DNA from: QHWK01 sp035315685
GTDB lineage: Bacteria; Acidobacteriota; Vicinamibacteria; Vicinamibacterales; CAVVIG01
DNA length: 7,471 nucleotides
Reading direction: 5' to 3'
NCBI GenBank assembly: GCA_035315685.1
Contig: DATFXR010000827.1
Coordinates: 1-7,471, forward strand
Under the pieces are notes generated by a model, which saw only the letters and a program-made list of their open reading frames with translations, did no database searches and was not told the DNA's origin. Made by a program: the position numbers and the translations under genes. Below, piece after piece: positions 1 through 5,341 of the stretch (its first letter is position 1; each line of letters begins with the position of its first letter).

Positions 1-2
1 CT

Positions 3-761
3 GAGGTGTGTGCCGGCATCACACGCCGCGCCGGCACGCGCTACACCGCGCTCGTCCCGAACCTCGCCGGCCTCGAGCGGGCAACCGCCGCAGGCATCAC
101 GGAAATCGCGATCTTCGCCGCGTCAACCGAGACATTCAGCCGGAGGAACATCAATCAGGGCATAGACGACTCGCTCGCGACCTACCGGCAGGTGTGCGAC
201 CGCGCCGTCTCCGCCGGCCTTCGCGTCCGCGGTTATCTCTCGACGGCGTTCGGGTGTCCCTTCGAGGGGCAGGTCGAACCGTCGCGCGTCGCCGAGGTCG
301 CGGCGCGGTTGCTCGATCTCGGCGTGTTCGAGGTGGCAATCAGCGACACGATCGGCATCGCACACCCGGGTCAGGTGCCGCTGGTTCTCGACGCCGTGCT
401 CGCGCGCATCCCGGTAGAAAGAGTCGCGCTGCATTTCCACGATACGCGCGGCACCGCGCTGGCCAACGTGCTCGCGTCCCTCCCGTACGGCGTCGCGACG
501 TTCGACGCGTCGAGCGGCGGCCTTGGCGGCTGCCCGTACGCCCCGGGCGCCGCTGGCAACCTCGCGACCGATGACCTGATCTACATGTTGGATGGGCTCG
601 CGATCGAGACCGGCGTGGCGCTCGCCGCGGTCAGCGACGCGTCGGCATTCATCGCCACGAAGATCGATCACCGGCTGCCGTCGCGGTACGCGCAGGCTGT
701 CGCGGCGACGCGAGGCGTCACCGACGCGGCCCGGGACTCGGGGCTAGGGGCTAGGCGCTAG
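3..761 (+). CDS. mvaB: Hydroxymethylglutaryl-CoA lyase, 5' end cut off by window
   Basis: This enzyme cleaves HMG-CoA to acetyl-CoA and acetoacetate, the last step of leucine degradation, in the cytosol. The reading frame is open from the first base, so about 60 N-terminal residues lie outside the window; the GTG at 6 is only an internal Val. Counting that Val as residue 1, the metal-binding pair HFH is at 143-145, the catalytic-loop Cys in GGLGGCPYA is at 176 and the ligand Asn in GNLAT is at 185. These correspond to His233, His235, Cys266 and Asn275 of the human enzyme with a constant offset of 90. The visible fold is a TIM barrel of normal length. The last residues (GLGARR) are encoded by a 7-bp tandem repeat and are probably not part of the conserved fold. 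The gene converges on the ferredoxin-like gene with an 11-bp overlap. The family assignment is secure. Confidence 0.95.
   Translation, partial: EVCAGITRRAGTRYTALVPNLAGLERATAAGITEIAIFAASTETFSRRNINQGIDDSLATYRQVCDRAVSAGLRVRGYLSTAFGCPFEGQVEPSRVAEVAARLLDLGVFEVAISDTIGIAHPGQVPLVLDAVLARIPVERVALHFHDTRGTALANVLASLPYGVATFDASSGGLGGCPYAPGAAGNLATDDLIYMLDGLAIETGVALAAVSDASAFIATKIDHRLPSRYAQAVAATRGVTDAARDSGLGARR
740..760. repeat. 7-bp tandem repeat spanning two overlapping stop codons
   Basis: Two exact copies of GGGGCTA (740-746, 747-753) are followed by one variant, GGCGCTA (754-760). Each copy followed by G makes CTAG, which reads as TAG on both strands. The lyase stop (759-761, +) and the ferredoxin-like stop (751-753, -) both come from these CTAG sites, so the repeat sets both C-termini. 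Confidence 0.9.
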
Positions 762-1107
762 CGGGCGACGGCTGCGCCGCAGGCGCATCCGCCTGAAGCA
801 CCTTCAGCACGTCTTCCCACGGCATCATGTTGATGGCGTCGTAGTCGGGCGGGCAGCCGAATTCGCGCTGTTGCGGCGCGGTCGGATTGCCGAGTGTGAC
901 GCAGAGGCCGCAGCCGATGCAGAGATCGGCGCGGACCGCGCACACCATCCGGCCGTCTCGGTCTGGTTCCTCGACGATACAGCCCGCCACCGGGCAGGCG
1001 GCCTGGCAAATCGAGCACGCGAACGCGCCAAAGCACCGATCGGGGTCGATGACAGCTATCGTCTTCGGGGCCTTCTTGCGCGGCCCCGACATCATCTTCG
1101 TCCACAT
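751..1107 (-). CDS. Ferredoxin-like 4Fe-4S protein with atypical cysteine spacing
   Basis: This small (118 aa) cytosolic protein probably carries electrons; its partner is unknown. It resembles 2[4Fe-4S] ferredoxins. The first motif is C25-x5-C31-x2-C34-x3-C38-P, with three extra residues between the first two Cys compared with the classical C-x2-C-x2-C-x3-CP. The second motif is C63-x2-C66-x2-C69, and the expected fourth Cys is replaced by a Gly-Asn-Pro stretch at 73-75. Additional Cys lie at 43, 56 and 85. The N-terminus is basic and the C-terminal tail is Ala/Pro-rich. I used the first ATG; no good Shine-Dalgarno is visible there, and ATGs at codons 5 and 6 are alternatives. A TATAAT box 8 bp upstream could give a leaderless mRNA. 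The stop overlaps the convergent lyase gene. The ferredoxin fold is likely; the exact role is unknown. Confidence 0.8.
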   Translation of the reverse strand: MWTKMMSGPRKKAPKTIAVIDPDRCFGAFACSICQAACPVAGCIVEEPDRDGRMVCAVRADLCIGCGLCVTLGNPTAPQQREFGCPPDYDAINMMPWEDVLKVLQADAPAAQPSPASA

Positions 1108-1115
1108 GAGTGGCG

Positions 1116-1121
1116 ATTATA
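1116..1121 (-). promoter_or_regulatory. Possible -10 box (TATAAT) of the ferredoxin-like gene
   Basis: The minus strand reads a perfect TATAAT ending 8 bases before the ATG at 1107. A transcript starting at the usual distance would begin at or within about 2 bases of the start codon. The -35 region at 17-bp spacing (TCCTGC) is poor. The box lies just beyond the 3' end of the pilin-like gene. Confidence 0.4.
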
Positions 1122-1133
1122 GCTGAATCGATT

Positions 1134-1661
1134 TCAGCGCAGGATTTGACCGACGGCCGGTTCGCCGACTTCGGGCATCGCCGCGTAGAGCGAGGAACCG
1201 TTTTCGAAGATCACGTTGTTCGCGTTGATGGCGAAGAAGCGCGTGTTCGTCGGCTCGAGTGGATCGGCGCCAGCGACGAACGCCTGCCCCGCGCCGCCCG
1301 GCGCCAACCCGTTGCAGGATGCCGGGGCGCCCGGAAACGGCGTCGCGGTCATCTGAATCGTATAGCTGGACTTGACGATCGTGTCGGCCGACCCGAGGTC
1401 CGGCCGGATGAATGCCTCGATGCTGCCCGGAGGCGGCGTCCCGAGCCGCGAGAGCGCTGGCGCGTAGAACCCACCATTGCAGGTGAGCGCGTAACTCAGT
1501 TGGGCGCTGCCAATCGCGCGCATGGAACCAATCGCCGACGCGGCGCCGGCCGATTGCTTGGCCATCAGCAGCCGAGGCATCGCGATGCAACAGAGCAGAC
1601 CGACGACGCCGGTCACGAAGATCATGTCGATGAGCGCGAATCCATGCGCCTTCCGGATCAC
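1134..1661 (-). CDS. Type IV pilin-like protein with class III signal peptide
   Basis: This is a 175-aa prepilin or pseudopilin. The N-terminus has a short basic leader (MIRKAHG), a prepilin-peptidase site after G7, then F8 and a hydrophobic helix of about 20 residues to M28-P29, as in type IV pilins and type II secretion pseudopilins. The mature position 5 is Asp (D12) instead of the almost invariant Glu. C61 and C116 in the globular part could form a disulfide; C24 and C25 lie in the membrane helix. The remainder is Gly/Ala/Pro-rich, as in pilin heads. The GTG start is supported by AGAGGA ending 6 bases upstream. No other pilus gene lies in the window, so it may be an orphan pilin delivered to machinery encoded elsewhere. 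Major pilin, minor pilin and pseudopilin cannot be told apart here. Confidence 0.82.
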   Translation of the reverse strand: MIRKAHGFALIDMIFVTGVVGLLCCIAMPRLLMAKQSAGAASAIGSMRAIGSAQLSYALTCNGGFYAPALSRLGTPPPGSIEAFIRPDLGSADTIVKSSYTIQMTATPFPGAPASCNGLAPGGAGQAFVAGADPLEPTNTRFFAINANNVIFENGSSLYAAMPEVGEPAVGQILR

Positions 1662-1667
1662 TCGGGG

Positions 1668-1674
1668 TCCTCTC
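1668..1674 (-). promoter_or_regulatory. Ribosome binding site of the pilin-like gene
   Basis: GAGAGGA on the minus strand, with 6 bases between it and the GTG at 1661. It supports the GTG start, which also places the prepilin leader at normal length. Confidence 0.65.
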
Positions 1675-1726
1675 GAGTCAGCTGACTGCAGAGCTCGTGC
1701 CGGATACGCAGATCTTTGGTAATCAG

Positions 1727-1801
1727 TGACTTATACCTTGCGTCGCAACGGACGGCCTGACATTTTGCGTCAAGAGCCCGCTGAGGTGACAATTCTTGCC
1801 A
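1727..1801. promoter_or_regulatory. Cluster of TGAC/TTGCGTC elements upstream of the pilin-like gene
   Basis: This is an AT-richer patch between the pilin-like start and the end of the ribbon-helix-helix gene. It holds a perfect dyad TTGCGTCGCAA (1738-1748), a second TTGCGTC at 1765-1771, and TGAC at 1727, 1758 and 1787, about 30 bp apart. The units at 1758-1772 (TGACATTTTGCGTCA) and 1787-1801 (TGACAATTCTTGCCA) are both 15 bp and alike. The arrangement suggests several operator half-sites, but which protein would bind is unknown. Confidence 0.4.
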
Positions 1802-1832
1802 CTGATTCTTTCGGTTTGAGCGCCCGCGACCT

Positions 1833-2171
1833 TCAGGCTTGTCCCGCTCGCATCAGGCGCTTGCTCAGTCCGTCCACAAGCTCGCGGTCAGGCTCAGGAA
1901 GATCGGAGAAGAGGCAGTTGATCGCTTCGACGACCACACGCCATTGGGCCAGACCGGTCACCGCACTGAGGGCGTTGAGGCGCGCCTTGAACTCGAGCGG
2001 CACGCGAATACTCAGCTGCGGGTAGTCCTTTACCTTCTCTCCTTCCCTGGCGCCAGCCGGCGGACGACCGACGCGGCGGCGATCGCGGTCGCGTTGTTCG
2101 GACATGGTCCTCAGCGCTGGCGCCAGCACGGCTGAAATGCGCTCACTCCGCTGCGCATCGGACTCGTGCAT
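1833..2171 (-). CDS. Ribbon-helix-helix (Arc/CopG-type) DNA-binding protein
   Basis: This is a small (112 aa) basic protein, probably a dimeric transcriptional repressor or an antitoxin-like DNA binder. Residues 50-57 (YPQLSIRV) look like the DNA-contacting beta-strand. Two helices follow, at about 58-72 and 75-89, the usual ribbon-helix-helix order. A basic linker (about 27-48) contains VGRPP, which resembles an AT-hook core. The C-terminal tail is charged. The start is uncertain: ATG at 2171 has no clear Shine-Dalgarno, while ATG at 2105 (89 aa) has GAGG but only 3 bases away. Both are preceded by GCTGGC/GCCAGC dyads that could be operators for self-repression. No toxin gene is adjacent, so a toxin-antitoxin role is not supported. 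The fold is likely; the target is unknown. Confidence 0.7.
   Translation of the reverse strand: MHESDAQRSERISAVLAPALRTMSEQRDRDRRRVGRPPAGAREGEKVKDYPQLSIRVPLEFKARLNALSAVTGLAQWRVVVEAINCLFSDLPEPDRELVDGLSKRLMRAGQA
2116..2127. repeat. Perfect dyad GCTGGCGCCAGC
   Basis: A 12-bp perfect palindrome 11 bp upstream of the alternative ATG (2105) of the ribbon-helix-helix gene. Its core TGGCGCCAGC occurs again inside that gene near 2049. Confidence 0.5.
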
Positions 2172-2186
2172 GCTTCGACGATTAAC

Positions 2187-2209
2187 GCCAGCACAAGCAT
2201 CATGCTGGC
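2187..2209. repeat. Inverted repeat GCCAGCA-N9-TGCTGGC upstream of the regulator gene
   Basis: The 7-bp arms (2187-2193, 2203-2209) match perfectly around a 9-base spacer. A second, overlapping dyad AGCAT-C-ATGCT lies at 2196-2206. The repeat sits 15 bp upstream of the ATG at 2171 of the ribbon-helix-helix gene, where an autoregulatory operator would be expected. A direct-repeat half-site CGCCAGC also occurs near 2257. Confidence 0.5.
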
Positions 2210-2386
2210 TTCAGTGCAAAGCGGGATCCACGGACCCAGTGCGCTCAGCCGGTTGACGCCAGCCCGGCAAGGCCCGAGTCAGGTCCAGCTCTCTCTCGGT
2301 GTCGGCACTCACGACGGCCTCGTCGTGCAATGAGACGCGTACGGTTGCGCCGGCGCGGTTACCGTGCGATGACGTCAGGTGTGCCC

Positions 2387-2692
2387 ATGGCGTTCGCGTT
2401 GCATGGCTCGCACAACGTGGTGGAGACGACCTCTCAGATTCCGGAACGGCGCGGGACACCATCTGGCGATCGGCGCAGCAATCCGCGCAGCGGACGCCGC
2501 GCTGCTGATCCGCACACGAACTGGCGACGGATTGCCTGGCTGTTCGCGGCCTATGCGACATTTCTCAGCATCCGATCACTTCCGGCGGCGATGACGAGAT
2601 CGCTGCCGGACACCGTCAAGCGGGCGGTGCCCGACCGCGTCAGAAACAGCGTGAGAAAAGTGTTCGGCAGGGATCCGGTCGCGCCGGCCTAG
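2387..2692 (+). CDS. Hypothetical small basic protein with one hydrophobic segment
   Basis: I do not recognise this 101-aa ORF. The C-terminal half looks coding: codon third positions are mostly G or C. A hydrophobic stretch at about residues 49-62 is followed by a basic amphipathic tail with a repeated (L/V)PD-x2-(K/R) pattern. The N-terminal half is Arg/Ser/Pro-rich and less convincing. I chose the ATG at 2387 because AGGTG lies just upstream; in-frame ATGs at 2330 and 2369 are also possible. Its TAG (2690-2692) shares the CTAG with the stop of the convergent ferritin-like gene. If it is not a gene, 2172-2688 is a gene-free stretch of about 515 bp with nothing else I can name. It may be a remnant of a longer gene. 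Confidence 0.35.
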   Translation: MAFALHGSHNVVETTSQIPERRGTPSGDRRSNPRSGRRAADPHTNWRRIAWLFAAYATFLSIRSLPAAMTRSLPDTVKRAVPDRVRNSVRKVFGRDPVAPA

Positions 2693-3141
2693 CGCGCCAG
2701 ATCCGGCACTTCTTCTCCCAGGGCCGTCGCGAGATCGATCTGGTGTTCTTGTTCCTGCCGGAGGATCTCGCGGATGTCTTCGGCGATGCCGTACTCGCCC
2801 AGTGCCTCGCACTGGCGGACACGCTCGCGATACGCACGGACGGTGTCGTTCTCGTTCTGCAGATCGGCGCGCAGAATCTCTTCCGCGTTCTCCGTCAATT
2901 TGACCGGCCGCGGCGTCGCGGTCGGCATCCCGCCGAGATAGTCGATGTGCTTGGAGATGGTCAGCGCGTGGCGCAGCTCCTCGGCAGCGTGCTTCTCGAG
3001 CTCGCCTGCGATGTTCATGTACTCCGCTCCTTTGAGCACTTGCGAGTACACCACATAGGCAATGATCGCCTGGTACTCGCGCGACAGATCTTCGTTGAGC
3101 TTCTCGATGAGTTGTTGCCGTGTTACGGAAGTGTCAGCCAT
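2689..3141 (-). CDS. Bacterioferritin-like ferritin protein lacking the haem Met
   Basis: This is a 150-aa four-helix ferritin-like protein, likely cytosolic, that would oxidise Fe(II) at a di-iron centre for storage or protection. By comparison with bacterioferritin, the ferroxidase ligands are E22, E55 and H58 (E-x2-H), E98, and E130 and H133 (E-x2-H), so the full set is present. The position of the haem-binding Met (Met52 in E. coli Bfr, directly after the helix-B Glu) is Leu56, so it probably binds no haem. The ATG at 3141 is chosen because GGAG lies 8 bases upstream; extending the frame to 3342 would add a tail with no ferritin features and run into the divergent gene. It is divergent from the M48 protease gene and shares a dyad-containing promoter region. 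Whether it forms a 24-mer cannot be judged from sequence alone. Confidence 0.88.
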   Translation of the reverse strand: MADTSVTRQQLIEKLNEDLSREYQAIIAYVVYSQVLKGAEYMNIAGELEKHAAEELRHALTISKHIDYLGGMPTATPRPVKLTENAEEILRADLQNENDTVRAYRERVRQCEALGEYGIAEDIREILRQEQEHQIDLATALGEEVPDLAR

Positions 3142-3149
3142 TCGATGCT

Positions 3150-3153
3150 CTCC
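3150..3153 (-). promoter_or_regulatory. Ribosome binding site fixing the ferritin-like start
   Basis: GGAG (within CGGAGAG) on the minus strand, 8 bases before the ATG at 3141. It decides the start against longer upstream extensions. Confidence 0.65.
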
Positions 3154-3159
3154 GTCTTG

Positions 3160-3173
3160 GATTGAGGTCAATC
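3160..3173. promoter_or_regulatory. Dyad GATTGA-GG-TCAATC in the divergent promoter region
   Basis: Two perfect 6-bp arms around a 2-bp spacer, 18 bp from the ferritin-like start codon and about 50-65 bp from the protease start. The position suits an operator for a dimeric regulator acting on one or both genes. The regulator is unknown, and the site does not look like a canonical Fur box. Confidence 0.45.
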
Positions 3174-3208
3174 GGGCGTGGAACCAGCTCGAGTGCTCGC
3201 GGATTTGT

Positions 3209-3213
3209 GAGGA
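3209..3213 (+). promoter_or_regulatory. Shine-Dalgarno GAGGA favouring a TTG start for the protease
   Basis: GAGGA is followed by 7 bases and then TTG at 3221, in frame with the protease. The ATG pair at 3239/3242 has no comparable site (upstream reads CGCATCGGT). Confidence 0.5.
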
Positions 3214-3220
3214 TCTCGTT

Positions 3221-4660
3221 TTGCAACAGCGCATCGGTATGATGCGTACCCTTTCCAAACGGTCCAACGCCGCGGCGATCATCGTGCTCGGCGCATCGGT
3301 CATCGCCGGCGCGCAGACCCGAATCGAGCCACCGGACAACAACTACACGCCGGCGCAGGACGTGGAGCTCGGACGCAAAGCCGCTGCCGAAGCGCGCCAG
3401 CAGCTGCCGATCATGCGCGACGATGCCGTGTCGTCCTTCATCGACGACGTCGGCAAACGCCTCGTCTCTGCGATTCCACAGGACCTGCGACACCCGGAAT
3501 TCCGCTACACGTTCGAGCCGGTGAACGTCCGTGAGATCAACGCGTTCGCCCTCCCCGGCGGTCCGATGTTCGTCAATCGCGGGATGATCGAAGCGGCGCA
3601 GACCGAAGGCGAGGTGGCTGGCGTGATGGCGCACGAGCTGAGCCACGTCGCACTTCGGCACGGCACAGCCCAGGCGAGCAAGGCGACGAAGTACGAGCTC
3701 GGTCAGGTGGCCGGCGCCGTGCTGGGCGCGATCATCGGCGGGGGCTGGGGTCAGGTGATTTCACAAGGGACCCAATTCGGTCTGGGCACCGCGTTCCTGC
3801 GCTTCAGCCGCGAGTACGAGAAGCAGGCGGACATCCTCGGCGCACAGATCATGGCGCGCGCCGGCTACGACCCGATCGAAATGGCGAACATGTTCCGCAC
3901 GATCGAGAAGCAGGGCGGATCAGGCGGGCCGCAGTGGCTGAGCGATCACCCCAACCCGGGCAATCGTGTCGAGTACATCACGCAGGAGGCCACGGCCCTG
4001 CGCGTCACGAACCCGATCGGCTCGTCGCGTGCGTTTCAACAGGTGCAGGCGCATTTGAAGCAGCTGCCAAAGGCACCGACGACCGAAGAGGTCACACGTG
4101 CAGGTCGCCGCACGAATGGGCCGACCGGCACGTCGGGACGTGACGCGCGAATGCCCACCGGCCGCGTCGAAGCGCCCGCAGGGAGCTTTCGCACCTACGA
4201 CGAAGGCAATCTGTTCCGCGTCAGCGTGCCGGCGAACTGGCGGGAGCTGGAGGGTGGCACCAGCAGCGTGACGTTCGCGCCCGATGGTGCGTACGGACGG
4301 GCGAACAACGGGCAGACCGTGTTCACACACGGCGTGGAGTTCGGCGTCGGCCGCAACGAGTCGCACGATCTGCAGACGGCCACTCAGGAGCTGGTCGACT
4401 CGCTCGCCGGCAGCAACCCGAACCTGAGCCGGCCCTCGGGCTTCGATCGTGTCAGCGTCGGCGATCGACGCGGACTGCGAACCGTCCTGTCGAATCAGTC
4501 AGAGGTCACCGGCAGTGCCGAAACGATTCAGGTCACCACGACCCAGCTGCGTGACGGCAATCTCTTCTACGCCATCGCGGTGGCGCCACGTAACGACTTT
4601 TCCTCGTATCGCGGTGTCTTCGATCGGGTCACTGGTTCGCTGCTGTTCAGCGATCGGTGA
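3221..4660 (+). CDS. Secreted M48 family zinc metalloprotease with C-terminal extension
   Basis: This 479-aa exported zinc peptidase resembles the BepA/YfgC and Loi groups, which act on envelope proteins in the periplasm. Counting from the TTG at 3221, a signal peptide covers about 1-32 (basic n-region, hydrophobic AAAIIVLGASVIAGA, then AQT). The M48 domain follows, with HELSH at 138-142 (two Zn ligands and the catalytic Glu), the third ligand E200 in EYEKQAD, and the DHPNPGNR motif at about 242-249. A Gly-rich hydrophobic segment (about 162-181) lies between the Zn motifs, as often in M48. A Thr/Gly/Arg-rich linker (about 285-320) leads to a second domain (about 326-479) starting LFRVSVPANW, reminiscent of PsbP/Mog1-like domains. 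There is no TPR region as in BepA. The start is TTG 3221 because of the good Shine-Dalgarno; ATG 3239 (473 aa) is the alternative. Confidence 0.9.
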   Translation: MQQRIGMMRTLSKRSNAAAIIVLGASVIAGAQTRIEPPDNNYTPAQDVELGRKAAAEARQQLPIMRDDAVSSFIDDVGKRLVSAIPQDLRHPEFRYTFEPVNVREINAFALPGGPMFVNRGMIEAAQTEGEVAGVMAHELSHVALRHGTAQASKATKYELGQVAGAVLGAIIGGGWGQVISQGTQFGLGTAFLRFSREYEKQADILGAQIMARAGYDPIEMANMFRTIEKQGGSGGPQWLSDHPNPGNRVEYITQEATALRVTNPIGSSRAFQQVQAHLKQLPKAPTTEEVTRAGRRTNGPTGTSGRDARMPTGRVEAPAGSFRTYDEGNLFRVSVPANWRELEGGTSSVTFAPDGAYGRANNGQTVFTHGVEFGVGRNESHDLQTATQELVDSLAGSNPNLSRPSGFDRVSVGDRRGLRTVLSNQSEVTGSAETIQVTTTQLRDGNLFYAIAVAPRNDFSSYRGVFDRVTGSLLFSDR

Positions 4661-4734
4661 CGGTCGGGACGGATGGGAAGGATGGGAGGGATGGGAAGGA
4701 ACGGTCCCAGCCGTCCCCATCGGTCCCGTCCGTC
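4659..4734. terminator. Long G-rich hairpin between convergent genes, possible two-way terminator
   Basis: The arms 4659-4670 (GACGGTCGGGAC) and 4723-4734 (GTCCCGTCCGTC) pair at 11 of 12 positions and fill the gap between the protease stop (4658-4660) and the outer-membrane protein stop (4735-4737). No T-run follows, so classical intrinsic termination is unproven. The loop contains the 9-bp tandem repeat described separately. Confidence 0.5.
4671..4700 (+). repeat. 9-bp tandem repeat, G-quadruplex-capable
   Basis: GGATGGGAA, GGATGGGAG, GGATGGGAA and a partial GGA follow head to tail. With the GGG at 4666-4668 there are five GGG runs (also 4675, 4684, 4688, 4693) separated by 6, 6, 1 and 2 bases, which fits the usual G-quadruplex pattern on the + strand. 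Confidence 0.85.
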
Positions 4735-5307
4735 CTAGAAGCGCAGGGTAATTCCCGCGCTGGCACGCCAGAAGTCGAGCGGTCGATTGCTGAAGATGCC
4801 GAGCGTGATGTCTTGCAGCGTTCGGATATGGCGTAGATCGCCGCGGATGCCGAACGTATGGCCGAGGAAGATGTTCAACCCGCCACCGAGGTCCCAGCCG
4901 AGAGTGTTCTGCTCGGTATCGCCGAAACTGGCCAGGTCAGTCTGGGCGTGCGCCCGCACCAGGCCGAGGCCGATCAATCCGTATGGACGCACCGGGCCGG
5001 CGGGAATCACCAACAAGAGGTTGCCCATCACCGTGAGCACGGCGTTGTCGCCGGTCTCAGTTCGACCGAAGAAGTCGGGCGCGTAGCCGATGTCGAACTC
5101 GGCGCCGAACGGGGCGCTCTCCGATCCGAGCGAGACGCCCCAGTTGGTCCGGTGTTCCTCGCAATTCCGCAGCGCCACACAGTTCTGCGAATCGCCGCCG
5201 AAGTTGTAGCCGATGAATGGTGAGATGAAGCCGTCGGCGCGCGCGGGCGTCGCGTTGAACGCCAGCAGGATCGCGCCAAGCGTGAAGAGCCCTAGTCTGT
5301 TCATCAA
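4735..5307 (-). CDS. Outer-membrane beta-barrel protein
   Basis: This 190-aa protein probably forms a small (about eight-stranded) beta-barrel in the outer membrane. It has a Sec signal peptide (residues 1-24, cleavage after A22-R23-A24), alternating strand patterns through the mature part, Gly-rich turns and a C-terminal Phe (ITLRF), the typical recognition signal for the BAM complex. C43 and C49 could form a disulfide in the first external loop. The NWGVSLG...FDIGYAPDFFG region and the LDFWRASAGITLRF end resemble barrel proteins I associate with Acidobacteriota; no substrate is known for them. ATGs at 5307 and 5304 are equally possible; the only purine-rich stretch (GAGAAGG) lies about 15 bases upstream. 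The gene converges on the protease. The barrel class is likely; the function is unknown. Confidence 0.85.
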   Translation of the reverse strand: MMNRLGLFTLGAILLAFNATPARADGFISPFIGYNFGGDSQNCVALRNCEEHRTNWGVSLGSESAPFGAEFDIGYAPDFFGRTETGDNAVLTVMGNLLLVIPAGPVRPYGLIGLGLVRAHAQTDLASFGDTEQNTLGWDLGGGLNIFLGHTFGIRGDLRHIRTLQDITLGIFSNRPLDFWRASAGITLRF

Positions 5308-5341
5308 TCGATGTTACTGCCTTCTCGTGTGGCGCTGGACA

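Noticed and set aside
123..671. Long open frame on the - strand opposite the lyase
   Set aside because: It is an Arg/Asp-rich antisense shadow of a well-supported enzyme gene and has no recognisable motif.
1787..1803. Sigma-54 promoter for the pilin-like gene (TGGCAAGAATTGTCA on -)
   Set aside because: The -24 GG is present but the -12 element at 10-bp spacing is CA instead of GC, and the TTGC part is missing.
1833..2171. Antitoxin of a toxin-antitoxin pair
   Set aside because: No small toxin-like gene lies next to it on the same strand; the downstream gene on that strand is the pilin-like gene, 171 bp away.
2211..2561. Open frame on - between the regulator gene and the ferritin-like gene
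   Set aside because: Its composition is Arg/Ser/Ala-rich with no fold pattern or ribosome site, and it overlaps the slightly more plausible + ORF.
3062..3238. Longer N-terminus for the protease
   Set aside because: The added residues overlap the ferritin-like gene and its promoter and would put a hydrophilic segment before the signal peptide.
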